From NCBI GenBank assembly GCA_038380435.1, contig JAWZYU010000018.1:49152251-49216250 (forward strand): a DNA stretch of 64,000 bases. The letters run 5' to 3'. The stretch comes from Ryuthela nishihirai. Taxonomy: Eukaryota > Arthropoda > Arachnida > Araneae > Heptathelidae. Made by a program: the position numbers and the translations under genes. The notes beneath the pieces were generated by a model. That model was not told the DNA's origin. It ran no database searches and was given only the letters and a program-made list of their open reading frames with translations. Positions 12,138-23,169 of this stretch are shown here, in pieces. Every line of letters starts with the position of its first letter. The stretch's first letter is position 1.

Positions 12138-12353
12138 TTAAACAAACCAAAAATAACCACGCATTAAATGATTTTCTTCCAGAATTTCAGCCATCAAGTA
12201 CTCCAAAATTGCAACTAAGTATACTGGGCTCTTAGAACCAATTCTTTTCAGACGTTGATCACCACGCATCAGACGATGAACTCTTCCTACAGAGAAGTTG
12301 AGGTCATCTCTACTTGCTCGACTAACATTTCTCTTCTTTGACCTAATCTCCAA
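12138..12353 (-). pseudogene. Histone H2A-like fragment (truncated)
   Basis: A 71-codon frame on the minus strand reads as a divergent H2A: a basic N-terminal tail, then '[11 protein letters not shown]' (H2A consensus PVGR[IV]HR[LF]LR, helix 1), '[23 protein letters not shown]' (helix 2; consensus APVYLAAVLEYLTAEILE). H2A is normally about 125-130 residues. Here the similarity stops right after AEILE: the L2 loop and helix 3 are gone, and a stop follows 12 residues later. Downstream in another frame, 'ELVRLFLVVT' weakly echoes the H2A 'ELNKLLSGVT', which suggests a small deletion plus frameshift. No introns, as for most histone genes. Best read as a decayed, divergent H2A copy; a short expressed H2A variant is possible but less likely. 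Confidence 0.65.
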
Positions 12354-12961
12354 ATATCTTTAGAAACTTTCCTAACATTAACTTTATTCTAATTCACTTA
12401 GTACAAAGGAAATATACACATTCAAACACTACTAACTTTTTCATTCCTGTTAAAATCATTATAGTTCGAGTTCTTACTGTTCCAATAGACTAGTGATGTA
12501 ATCCACATGCTGAAGCATCAAAATACGCGAGCATCAAAATGATGCAGCACATCACGATTTCGTTTGTTCACCTCTCGTAACAATATATATTTTTTGTTTG
12601 GTTTTCTCAGTGGACAAAATACAGATTTTTTTCTTTTGTATATTTGTTTGGTTTCTTAAACATTTGTTTGGAATGCAAGAAGAAATTCTACAGAGAGCAC
12701 AGGATACTTATTGAAGACATTTTGCACCGATAAATGCCACATTTTATATATCTTTTGCTTTAAAGATTAAACGAAATAATTAAATATTGCATCTTCATTT
12801 TCTGATTTAACTAAGCATATGTAAATCAGAAAATGTTATGGGAAGACTCTTTTATAGTTGATTGTTGTATCTGTTAATTTTGTCTCATTTTTAGTTTGTT
12901 TTGAAAAAAAAACGAACTATTTATGACAGACTTTTGCATTTTGGTGATAAAGTGAGAATGT

Positions 12962-13290
12962 TTAATGGAGATGATAGAGTGTGAATTTCCATGGGAGAGG
13001 ATAGAATGTGAATGTTTATGGCAGATGATAGAGTGCGAGTGTCCATGACAGATGACAGAGTATGAATGTCCAATGGAGATGATAGAATGTGAATATCCAT
13101 AGCAGGTGATAGAATATGAATGTCCATGGGAGATGTAACAGTGTGAATGTCCATGGGAGATGATCCATGACAGTGTGAATTTCCATGGCAGATGATCGAG
13201 TGTGAATGTCCATGGGAGATGATCCATGACAGTGTGAATTTCCATGGCAGATGATAGAATCTGAATTTCCATGGCAGATGATAGTTGGTA
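12962..13290. repeat. 27-bp minisatellite
   Basis: About 12 units of type 'gatgatagagtgtgaatttc' plus 'catggga'. Two units carry a 5-bp insertion ('catgac'). Because the unit is a multiple of three with few stops, three overlapping minus-strand frames stay open for 99-137 codons (12874-13334) with His/Ser/Ile-rich repeats. This is a by-product of the repeat and not evidence of a protein. Confidence 0.85.
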
Positions 13291-13339
13291 GGAATGATTT
13301 GCACCTTGCCGCCATGGGGTAAGGGCAAATGCAACTTTA

Positions 13340-14760
13340 TTTTGTTAATTATCTAACAAGAGCACAATTAATCATTCTTAGATAATAAATACCCAGATTA
13401 CCTGGTGACATATAAATGAAGAAATACTTTTTATGAAAAAAAAATAACTTCGCAGATGAATATGATTCGAAAACACGCCTCCCAGTGACCTGAGCAGCTG
13501 GCATATGACTGGGAGGTATTTCTTCGAATCCTATTCAATGGAGAAACTAATTTTTCCCACTAAGAGTTTTTGAAACATTCTTTTTGTGCACTATAGGTAT
13601 TAATAAAATATCACTATATCCCTTTTTCCAATCATTCCTTAATTATAGCATTTCATAATTTATTCATAATTATTATTATTCATAATTAAAAAAAACTCTT
13701 TTGAAACGAGTAACCTACATTCACCAGAAACGATACGTTTTTCTTCTAAATATATTTATATTCCACTAATGTGTATGAAGTAGAAATGCACAGGAAAAGC
13801 CTACAGAAATAATGAGGAATCTGCAAGGAAAACGATTATATTTGTGTTTGAATTATTATGCAATACAGACAGAATACTGGGAGACCTCACTTATAATTAT
13901 TATTGATAACAATTGCATAATAATTAGTTACGCCCAGTGACGACTCGTGAGTTTCTAAATAGATGGGACCAGCATAATATTTTAGAGAGAGAAACCAACT
14001 AGGCAGGGGTGACGATGGCTCAGATAGTAATGCGCAACGTCGACGATTTTCGCCGCTAAATCTATTTCTGCCCTCGGTAAAAAAAGAACATCGATTGGAT
14101 TGGAAAAGAACATATGTATATGCACATGTAATAAAATTTCAATATATATATATATGTATGTTGTGGCATATGTCAGGTACCGCGGCTAAGAATCCGATCT
14201 CGAAACCACCTACAGAAAGACACAAGTAAGACTACCACACAAAATCTAGAACCGTAGGTACCTGAGGAATTGCAGGAAGCAGAAAACTTCTTCCATTAGA
14301 TCACCACCGATGTACAAAAGACGCGTGTCCGCCCTTCCGTTCAGAATACGCCTTTGGAAGCTTGTTACATAATCATTTATTATTTACTAAAGCCCAAGCG
14401 ACGCCAGGCTATTCTGCTAGTATATCATATACGGTATATAAATATATTTTTTTTCATTACCGATTAAATTAATATATATATTATCGTGGGACCCTTGTCC
14501 TTACTCATATTTGCTAAATTAAGCTGAAGGAGGGAAAAACAGACTGATTAAGTAATACACGTGTCTTTCTAGGAATAGTGATCTGCTTAAGCACTCATAG
14601 ATTACTCCACATCCTGGGTGTGTCTGTAACAAGAATTGTTGACAAGTCATCTCATTACCCATGGACGACAACGACCCTTGTAGCTTGTAAATTTGTAACT
14701 GATGTTTAAAGATGATATAGTCTCATTCTTTTCGCTTACTACAGTAGATGAGATGTGAGA
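13340..14760. other. No recognised gene
   Basis: AT-rich spacer with a short (TA)n/(ATGT)n microsatellite at about 14141-14162. No coding or transposon signal seen. Confidence 0.45.
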
Positions 14761-14768
14761 CACCATTC

Positions 14769-14878
14769 GGTTAAAGCAGTTATATTCAACTTACCTGTGT
14801 ACGTTGAATATTAGCTGCTTTAACCGATTGGCATTAATAGTCAACTTACCTGTGTACGTTGAATATTAACTGCTTTAA
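14769..14878. repeat. Hairpin with a direct duplication of one arm
   Basis: 'ggttaaagcagttatattca' (14769-) pairs with 'tgaatattagctgctttaac' (ending at about 14824) around a loop of about 12 nt. The loop plus right arm ('tcaacttacctgtgtacgtt' onward) is then repeated directly at 14841-14878. Confidence 0.8.
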
Positions 14879-15119
14879 ACCCGCTGCCGTTAAACCTGCT
14901 GCCCGGATCTAGAAAGAATAAAGGGCGAGCCAGAAATTATCAATCGATCCGGAAAATGGTAAAATGTAGGTGCTGTTGGGGGACAATGGACTGGATTTTC
15001 ATTATAGTATTTCTTCCTCCGTTTGAGAGGTGTTAAAAAATGACTCGGAAAATGGATGCAATATGCATAAGTGCAACAATTTTTTGCGTCTATTTGCCTT
15101 AGTAGCATTCTCAAAGTGG

Positions 15120-15814
15120 GGAGTAGGGGGGGGGGGGTAGCATGCCGCTAATCGTATTCTAAAAGTCTAAAAGAGTGTTACTTTGGCAACTGAAAAATTA
15201 TATCTCAGAAGATCTCATGAAGTGCTTATGTCAATCCAGTGGGTTCTACTGAAATACAAGAAGTCACCCTAATACATCAATAACGATTTTAGACAAAATA
15301 TATCTTAATCGTGTGCGATGCGAGAATACGACCTCCTGATGACATAGTGGATCCTTTGTCTCTGAACTACCTGCCACTAAGCAAGATCTCTTTTATTGAT
15401 GATATGAGCATTCTTGCTTAACGGGTCACTACTCAAAGTCTATGCACTTTTAAGGTAACGCCAGCTTTGCTTTCAATTAGCATAATAAAGATAGATGTTA
15501 TGTATGTCTCGAAAATTGATATCGATGTATCAAAGTGATTTCTTGCATTTCAACTGAAACAACATCGAAAACTATCATTTATATCATGATTATTAATATA
15601 TCGCAGACACAGATACCATCTATATTCATTATGCCAAATGGCAGCAGAGATGATGTTACTTTTCAAGTGTAAATAGAATTTGCGCTTTGTTCCTGGTTCG
15701 GATGTTTTACCTTTGAGTGTCACTTTTGCATATACAATGGGCTAAACGAACAAGTAATAAAAATCCCAAATTACATAACAAAAAGTAGGAAAGATTAATC
15801 ACTGGATAATTGTT
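15120..15814. other. No recognised gene
   Basis: Unique-looking spacer after a G-run at about 15127-15137. Nothing identifiable. Confidence 0.4.
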
Positions 15815-16050
15815 AGGATACAAATGAAAGATTCTCATGAAGGTCATCCAACATGTTCTTTAAGGTACATTGGGAATGGCTCTCTTGTACACGGCTTACT
15901 GAATAGTCCAACGGATAGATGACTTTCCATGTCGATTTGTGTTAGGTAACTGGAGTTAACAGAGAAAAGTTCAATACAGTCAGAGTTGGGGTCTAAATCT
16001 GAAATCTGCAGATTATGAGCCTGGCGCGACTGAGTTCACTTTCGGTCCCT
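15815..16050 (-). repeat. SINE family A copy, truncated and diverged
   Basis: Contains 'tgttctttaaggtacattgg', 'atggctctcttgtacacgg' and, at the head, 'gattatgagcctggcgcg', in the order seen in the full copy at 54262-54652. The conserved tail is missing. A further tRNA-like A/B-box pair on the plus strand at about 16110-16175 ('ctcagtggtaaatgagcac', 'aggttcgtattcc') abuts it. Confidence 0.7.
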
Positions 16051-16489
16051 GAGTTTTGCCCCGTAGGTAAGAATATTTAAATCACCAGAGAAGATCCTGA
16101 ATCGGAAATCATAACCTCAGTGGTAAATGAGCACCTGCTATATAATCAGGTTGCCACAGGTTCGTATTCCATGCGATTCAAGATAATTTTTGCTTTGAAA
16201 TTGTTATTAATGGATTAGAGTGACTTCCGTATTTCAACTAAAACAATACCAAGAACGGATTGCAGGGATATTTTCTTAATACTATTCTCTCCTCATACAT
16301 CAGTATCCTTAGCATTAAGCCGACTGCACAACAATGAGTCCTGCATAACTTATTTTTAGCAGTGTCGGGAAAAACTTACAGGAATGTTTCTCTTTTTTCA
16401 GAAAATGGCAAGAATTTAAATTGAGAGAACAATTATATTCCGGGACAAAATTAACTAGGTTGTTTTAGGAATCATTTATGCTATGTCTT

Positions 16490-16633
16490 TAACCCTGTAC
16501 TCCCTCCAGTTCCATATAGAGAAGATTTAAATAGTGTGAATAATATTTATGCGACTGTACTTTAATCCTGTACTCCCTTCAGTTCCATATAGAGGAGATT
16601 TAAATAGTGTGAATAATATTTATGCGACTGTGT
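16490..16633. repeat. 72-bp tandem duplication
   Basis: Two copies of a 72-bp unit ('ccctgtactccctccagttc' type) lie head to tail and differ at only a few positions, so the duplication is recent. No gene is involved. Confidence 0.9.
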
Positions 16634-17061
16634 CTGCTGGTCCATGTTAATACACTTTAACGACCTAAGCCAAATGAATTTGGTGTCATATGCCCCTCTT
16701 CCTTCTGTCACGCAAATAGAAAAAACAAATAAGAGAAAAGAGAAAAAAAAAATCATCAACATTATAAGGGTGTATCTCACAAAGAAAGGTCACTCCACAT
16801 GCAATGAGTTCAGGTTGTGGGATGTGCGTCGGTGTTTGTCTGATTTCACGCAATCTTTTCAATCTTAAAATAAAATTCTCAATGACACCTGAAGTTTCTG
16901 TGATAAGAAAGCGAATAAATCCCCTCACCTATGCTTCAAACACTTTAATATCTTGAAAAATGAACATTCAGTTCGAAACAAGATCTGTATTTATTTCTCA
17001 TGGAATGCTAGAAGACTGCGGTTGGAACTAATATATTTTTCCCAAAAAAATAAATAAATAT

Positions 17062-17165
17062 CTCTTTAAGCAGCCGCTTCTCACCGAGATGTGACGGGAG
17101 GGTGCCAGTTTTTACGCCATAGTATAAGGACGGTGAGGATGGCGGAACCTCAGCAGAAGATCGGT
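17062..17165 (-). repeat. SINE family B fragment
   Basis: Shares 'aagcagccgcttctcaccga', 'ccatagtataagga' and 'gaacctcagcagaaga' with the 3' half of family B. The tRNA head is lost or unrecognisable. Confidence 0.65.
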
Positions 17166-17169
17166 TTGG

Positions 17170-18990
17170 TCCCAAATTCGGTCTGTTGGTCCCATTTAGT
17201 TGTAGTCCTGTTGGGTTAACAGATCAGGTTCGTATCTGCAGTTGGTCGGGAGTAATTCCTCGGAAGATGTCTGACACTTCTGGAGACGCTGCCATCGCCT
17301 ACCTTGTGAATGGAGTATTACGTTACCGACGACAATTATGGGTAATATGCTAACGGTGGAAAGCTGTGAATGAAGATATCGACAAGAAGAATTATCAATG
17401 GACTATGTTTCGCACCCAACTTTTGATGGGATTTAACTAGCATTTTTTATGTAGTACGTATTAAATATACTTTGTTGTGCTCTAGTTTTAAGTGCGATTG
17501 TATAGCTCGTAAGACTGCCTATGTGACCAATGGGTAGCACATTGTGAATGATTGGATCAAACGAGCAATTGGCGGCCACTAAACTATGGTATATATATTT
17601 GCCTACTGCTTAATCCATATTAAGCGTCACTTAAAGAATAGCAATATAATTCTTCAAACTCTTAAGGATAAATAGAAAGACAATTTTTTCTTCTAGATTC
17701 GTTTTTCTTAGAATGTGTGAGCAACGTTTCGAGAGTAACGAAATTTTCACTTACAACTCTTTTGACCAAACGATTTCATCTCTACGTAAGCTCCCCAGCA
17801 TTTAAAACATTTAACACATCATTTCTTAACTCACAATCGTATAAGGCTCCATTTCCTTCATATTAGCAACATAGCCATAAAGTGAAGCAGAAATGCTCCA
17901 TATTAAGTAATTTGTGATCGGCGAATTTATGACACAATTTCGCTTGCCAGATGGTATTAACCCATAAAACACTAGGTAATCGAATATTTTTATTAGTTTA
18001 GTGGAAGAATCAAACCTAAATGTTGCTTTACATTTATAAAATAAAATCAAACCTTCTCCTTCTGGTTCACTTCGGCCGTATCATTGATTGCACAGAATCT
18101 TAAGTTCCGACGCGCAGTAAAGAATTAAGCATCCGCAGATGGCAACGCTTCACAGCACGTGAAATAAAGCTGATCGTTAAAGAGCAGCGAAGGGGAATGG
18201 GGGCCTCTTTCTTAACTGCAGAGAAATATATGAACTTGTCTCGAGATAACGCCGTCTCGTGCAATTAATCCCATTTAAGTGCTGTGATAAATGACTTAAA
18301 TCTCAATGATGTTATTTTCTCAGTACTGAAAAGGCCCAGCTTTGAGGAATCTTAATCTCACGGCGTATGTATATATATATCATTTGTCCTCGGCGTACTT
18401 GGGAAACCGCATAACGAGGAGAATGAAGGAAAGGAATTCTTTGTTTGTGTCACAAGAACACAACGTCCAGGAGGGATGGAAATGGGATGTGAAGAAACCG
18501 CTACTGTTGTTGAAATGTTATATTTTCCTAATCGTGAAATAATCAAAAGGAATGATATTTGATAGGAACATTAAGTAAAATAAGTGCTATAAATGCAATC
18601 TGTCAAAGTAAGCAATAAAAAGTTACTGGCAGAGATTCCCACAGTAAGGGGAAATAATGATTCCAAGTCTTACATGAAAAATTTATTTTCAAACCTTATA
18701 TTTCACTAACTACAACGACATTCATTAAAGTAGATTATTTTTGTTATTCTAAACGTAAGCATTATTTTAGTAATGCTAGGGTAAAACTATAAATATTTTC
18801 TCACGGATACTTATATAAGTTTTTCACCATCCCATACCCTTGAAAACGTTTCAACGGATGCTCCTGAGTAAAAGCATAAATTGTACGAATAATCCTGAAT
18901 AATATAAACCCCAGAGGAAGGAAAGTCTTCATTATGCTTAGCCTTCTGTATCTTTCGATTCAACGTTACCTATATAATAAAACATAAATT
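17170..18990. other. No recognised gene
   Basis: About 1.8 kb with no convincing coding frame, repeat or transposon terminus. Short open frames (for example 18342-18542) carry no motif. Confidence 0.4.
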
Positions 18991-18994
18991 AATT

Positions 18995-19172
18995 ATAGCT
19001 CAGGCAGTTGTTTGCCATAGAGGTCTGACAGCAACCTGTTGGTATAATACCACCATAGAGAAGATCTGTAAGGAGGGCAACACAGACAAACCATGATGTA
19101 TTTTAGGCTCGAACCCAGGTCCTTTTATTAGTAGCCAAGTACGCTAACAACTCGGCCACCATACGTCACGTT
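18995..19172 (-). repeat. SINE family B copy
   Basis: From the 3' part 'caggcagttgtttgccatag' to the tRNA head 'gtagccaagtacgctaacaa...ctcggccac' (minus-strand A box 'tggccgagttgttagcgtac'). B-box region 'ggctcgaacccaggtcc'. Confidence 0.85.
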
Positions 19173-19329
19173 ATCTCTCTACAGGAAGAAAGTTCTTCAC
19201 TAGTTTGAAAATAAGGAAGATTGGATGGAACTAATAAATTATCTACAGGAGAGTGAAAATTATACTATCAAATTGTACTTATACTCAGGGTGTAGCGAAG
19301 GACTATAGTTGGGGGGGGGGGGATAAAAA

Positions 19330-20545
19330 AAAATTCCAACTCGAAAGTCAAAATTTGCCAACTGAGCAAATAATGTCTAGATTTTCACTCGAGGGGATGG
19401 GGGTAAGGCAATTTTTCACAACTCCTCCATTTTGCACATTTCACTTCAATTTTGCCAAATAGAATTTACCCCAATATTTACTTCTCGTCTTAATTTTGAT
19501 ATATCAGTTTGAAATTTCCCTTGATTGATTTGACAAACTGTCCTTAATTTCACAAACCCAATCCCAATTATCACAACTCGCCTATATTTCGGCAAGTGGA
19601 TTCGAATTTTGCCACCTACCACAGATTTTGCCAACACGCCTATATTTCGCCAAGTGGATTCGAATTTTCCCAACTCGACAAAATTTTACAGAAAAAAAAC
19701 GATATTTTTACATCTTCCCTGAATTCGCCAAGTCATTTCGAATTTTATCAACTCTCCTTAATTGCACAAGAAAGGCACAATTTTCACAACTTTCCTGTAT
19801 TTTACCAAGTGGCTTCGAATTTTGCCAACTGCCCTACATTTTGCTAAGTCTCCTCCATTTGTCCAACACTCCTTAATTTCACAAAATAAATCCAAATTTT
19901 CGCAAATCTCCTATAGTTTACCAAGTGGATTCGAATTTTGTCAACTCCCCTAGATTTTGCTAAGAGTTCTCGGTTTTTCCAACTCTCCTTAATTTCACGA
20001 AACCAATCCCAATTTTTACAACTCATCTGTACTTTACCAAATGGTTTCCATTTTTGCCAACTTCCCTAGATTTTGCCAAGTTGCTCGATTTTACCACCTC
20101 TCCTTAATTTCGCAAAACAATCCCAATTTTTACATCTCTCCTGAATTTGCGAAGTCATTTCAAATTTTTCAAACTTTCCAAAATTTTGCTACGCTTTCTC
20201 GATTTTATCAATTCTCCTTAATATCACAAAAATAATCCCAATTTTCACAATTCGCCCTTATTTTACCAAGTGGATTCGAATTTTACCAACTGCCCTAGAT
20301 TTTGCCAAGTTTCCTCGATTTTGCCATCTCGCCACAATTTTACAGAAAAATATACCAATTTTTACATCTCAACTGATTTTTGCAAAGTCACTCTGAATTT
20401 TTCCATTTCCCCCAAGGTTTGCCAACTCTCCTAAATATTGCGATGTTGCCTCGATTTTGCCAACACGCCATAATTTTATAGAAAAAAGATTGGAATTTTG
20501 ACATCTCACCTGAATTTTGTCAACTCTCCACGATGAAACTCTCAT
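19330..20545. repeat. Satellite-like array, about 38-bp unit, 115-bp higher order
   Basis: A pyrimidine-rich unit of type 'ccaagtggattcgaattttg' / 'ccaactctccttaatttcac' recurs for about 1.2 kb. The 'tggattcgaatttt'-type anchor falls at about 19590, 19662, 19735, 19811, 19927, 20042, 20157, 20270 and 20390. Spacings are about 72-76 first and then about 113-120, that is, two and then three basic units of about 38 bp. Several frames stay open for 60-83 codons on both strands only because of the repeat. It ends about 50 bp before the Polinton begins. Confidence 0.8.
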
Positions 20546-20726
20546 CCAGATCAGTGTGAAATTCGTCACGTCTGTTGTGTGTTAGATTTAGACGGTTTTA
20601 CCGTGAAGGGTAAATTACTGACCCGTGAACTACGTTATTCGGACTGTAGGGGCCTGATGGGTGTCTACAGATTCGACCTTTCCTTTGCGATAGGCATTCC
20701 ATAGAATGACTGGAAAACAATTCGTT

Positions 20727-21380
20727 ACGTGTCCAAACACGTCACGGGCCTTCCCTTTTATACCCGTGTCGGTGAAGTGGTGTGGGAGTACGGCTGCCTG
20801 GACGATATTGTACGTCACATCCATGAAAAGTACCACAAGCCGTTTGCTTCTGCCATCGCTTACAAGGAGAGGGAGGATTCTACGAGAAGCAGCTATTGGC
20901 CAGACTCGTTATAGCCTCGCTGGATCTAGTGAAAATCGGCTGTCCACGCTTCAAAAACCTTCCTAAAATACCTGGAACTGAGTGCGGTTATCACGAGGGT
21001 TGTGGTGTGCATTGTTCTCAAGCCGAGACAGCAGTATTTAGCACATGGATGAACGAGTATATCGAGAAGCACTCTACGCATTGGACCGGTCGTTAATTGG
21101 TCAACTGCACAGACAATTAGAGGCTTTTCCTTTGATGAATTTGTGGAACTTGTTCGACGAACCTGACTATTTTGGCGAGGACGCCCCACCTACGATTGAA
21201 GATCCGAGCCCAGTTGAAGACAACCCTTCTGTGAATGAAGAAGGAACCCAACTGTGAACGAAGGCAACCCTCCTATTAGTGAAGGCAACCCTCCATGTGT
21301 TAAACGACGGAGGGTCCCAGAACCATCCATCTCAACCGTGACTCTGTCACCGTCCCCTCAAGCTAAAACCTAGGCAGAAA
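20727..21380 (+). pseudogene. Polinton ORF of unknown function, broken
   Basis: Not recognised. The reading moves through three frames: 20729-20880 ('GLPFYTRVGEVVWEYGCLDD', 'FASAIAYKERE'), then about 20882-21096 ('LLARLVIASLDL', 'GCPRFKNLPKIPG', two 'C...C' pairs in 'CGYHEGCGVHC', 'WMNEYIEKH'), then about 21097-21257. The third part turns acidic and Pro/Asn-rich with short repeats ('NPSVNE', 'NPTVNE', 'NPPISE') and ends in a basic 'VKRRR' cluster near 21300. The stretch is compositionally coherent and codon-like across the shifts, which argues for a decayed real gene. The Cys/His cluster could bind zinc (inference). It lies upstream of the PC4-like gene on the same strand. Confidence 0.55.
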
Positions 21381-21526
21381 ATGATGTGGAAGCCTGTCCC
21401 TCCCCTGTACGAGGATTCTCCGCTAGAGGCGCAACCTGCACAACCAAGGAGGGAGAAACGTGACGTCATCACCGCATGCCAGAGACGTAAGCGACTGAAA
21501 CACCTGTAAACACAACAGTTGTCGCC

Positions 21527-22096
21527 ATGCAGCCTGCTAGTGAACACACCTATCCTCTTGAAGGTGAAATTTTCGTCGTGCCTAGACTGTACTGTGAATG
21601 CCTCCAGGTCCACGTGCGCCATTACCGCAGCTTCAGTGAAGGAACCCTACTTTACCCGACGAAGGAATAGATCACTCTAACCCTTCTTGAGTGGCAGGAA
21701 TTACTAGCAGTGTTGGACAGAATCAACGTCGCTAATTCCACCGAAAAAAAGACTTGTTTCATGATGAGCAACCTACAGTTGTGCGCTTACTGTATTAGTG
21801 ATGGGTGCCGACGACTCGACATCATCAAATCCCTACCTGCTTCGACATCTTGCGGTGTGAATCTCGCCTTGGCCCATTGGGAGGAAATGTGAAACCGTCG
21901 CGACGATGTGAAAAACAGCCTGGATCATCACCGCAGGTCCGATGTTAATTTTCACCTGGGACATGCCATCTCGGAACAGAGAGACCTTCTACTAGCATTT
22001 CTTTTCTCTCCTGATGGAGGGTCAAGGACATTTCATGCAACTATTGACGGACATTGTGGTGCACGATCAAATTCAAGCCTTGCTACCCGGGACTAG
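21527..22096 (+). pseudogene. PC4/SUB1-like ssDNA-binding protein, two in-frame stops
   Basis: One frame from an ATG at 21527 holds a pattern typical of the PC4 (transcriptional coactivator p15) domain: 'VHVRHYRSF' (aromatic/basic beta strand), 'GTLLYPTKE', then 'ITLTLLEWQELLAVLDRI', matching the family's '[VI].[IL]R.[YF]......lLPtKkGi.Lt..eW..L' signature. An in-frame TAG at 21668 sits exactly before the ITLT segment, and a TGA at 21890 interrupts the C-terminal part. Beyond the second stop the same frame remains open to 22096 with 'RRDDVKNSLDHH' and 'FHLGHAI'. PC4 proteins bind single-stranded DNA and modulate transcription. In a self-replicating element a role in replication or gene expression is plausible, but that is inference. 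Broken in this copy. Confidence 0.65.
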
Positions 22097-22223
22097 GATT
22101 ATAGAGCCCGAGGATAAAGAACATTGTTTGAATACTTATTTGAACCATTCTCTGACTGTCTTTGGATCCTGTCCAGTACTCTGGGATAATCGAGTCACCC
22201 CTCCATAGCTTCCAGGTTTCTTG

Positions 22224-22446
22224 GGATCGTAAAAAAAAGAATAGTGCCCAGAACACCTCCCATTTACGAAGTGACGGATAGTGATGGTAACAAGATACGT
22301 AGAACTTTCTATAGCCGAGAACTGCAGAAAATAAAACCTCCTGCAGTGGAAAAAATCTTGGACCGGGACCACAAAAAAGGCGTATTAGTAAAGTGGAGAG
22401 ATTATCCTACTCCCAGTTGGATACCTAGAAAATGGCTTTCTATTTA
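22224..22446 (+). pseudogene. Polinton integrase, C-terminal stub with chromodomain
   Basis: Starts after a stop at about 22229. Reads 'PPIYEVTDSDGNKIRRTFY' and 'SRELQKI', which matches the segment linking the retrovirus-type integrase core to its tail. A chromodomain-like end follows: 'VEKILDRDHKKGVLVKWRDY' then 'PSWIPRKW'. The DDE catalytic core (normally some 200 residues upstream) is absent: 22100-22220 is in other frames and shows no integrase motif. The chromodomain would steer insertion to modified chromatin (family knowledge). The ATG of the next gene lies within its last codons. Confidence 0.8.
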
Positions 22447-23166
22447 ACTCTCCCTTCCTCCGCCAGCATTGACGTTTACCCTTCTAACACTCAGAGCGAT
22501 TATACTATGAGACTGGCACAACGAATTGAGCTGAATGGCGAATGGGAGGTAGCGCTATCCGAGATTCACATTCCTACGAGTTGGTATAATATCGACGATT
22601 CGAATAGCTCCTTCTCCACACATTTCAGATAGTTCCCCTCCTTTCCTAAAGATGCTATTAAGATCTCACTAAGTTCGCAATACTTTGGAAAGCCTATGAA
22701 GAGAATGGGGAGTGTAAAAAATATTCAGCATAAAATTCATGCAGATATAGATATTGAAGTGATGAAAAGAGATGATTTATGGTTGTTCTAGATTGGAACT
22801 CCTAATTACGGTTTGTTTTTTACTGAAGAGGCAGAGAGTTTCAACACATTCTTCAATATCGACGAACCATACATGGTAACTCCTAACTACGTCAACTTCG
22901 CTAGCAAGGTCAGAAAGGATGATGGCGATTTCTTCACCCCCGATTCATCATTTTATTTTTACTTACTTCCCCATCCCGTGATAAGGGGAAACGAGAACCA
23001 GATACCCCACAGTCATTACGAAAATGTGGAAGCTATTTTCTCTGCTGTGCTTCAAACTATGCCTTTGGAAGATAGAAAACATTATGGCCTCAAGGAACTG
23101 GCTAATAATCATACGCAAATCATCAATCGTGCTAGTTATTACCTCATGTTCCCTGCCTCCTCCTAA
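22432..23166 (+). pseudogene. Polinton minor capsid (penton/PX-like) protein, broken
   Basis: The N-terminus 'MAFYLTLPSSASIDVYPSNT' followed by 'LAQRIELNGEWEVALSEI' is the conserved start of a virion-type protein seen in many animal Polintons. I assign it to the penton-like minor capsid protein with moderate certainty. Two stops interrupt the frame (22630-22632 and about 22789), after which the same frame is open again at 22813-23166 ('YMVTPNYVNFASKV', 'LPHPVIRG'). ATG chosen because the conserved N-terminus begins exactly there. It overlaps the integrase stub by 15 nt. Cannot make an intact protein. Confidence 0.6.
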
Positions 23167-23169
23167 GGG

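Noticed and set aside
12962..13290. CRISPR-like array of regular repeats
   Set aside because: The units are contiguous with no unique spacers; it is a minisatellite in animal DNA. The same applies to 30889-31152.
12874..13334. Three overlapping minus-strand frames of 99-137 codons
   Set aside because: They are produced by a 27-bp repeat unit and have simple repetitive composition; no evidence for a protein.
19596..20235. Open frames of 60-83 codons on both strands with Phe/Ser/Pro-rich repeats
   Set aside because: Products of the 38-bp satellite-like array.
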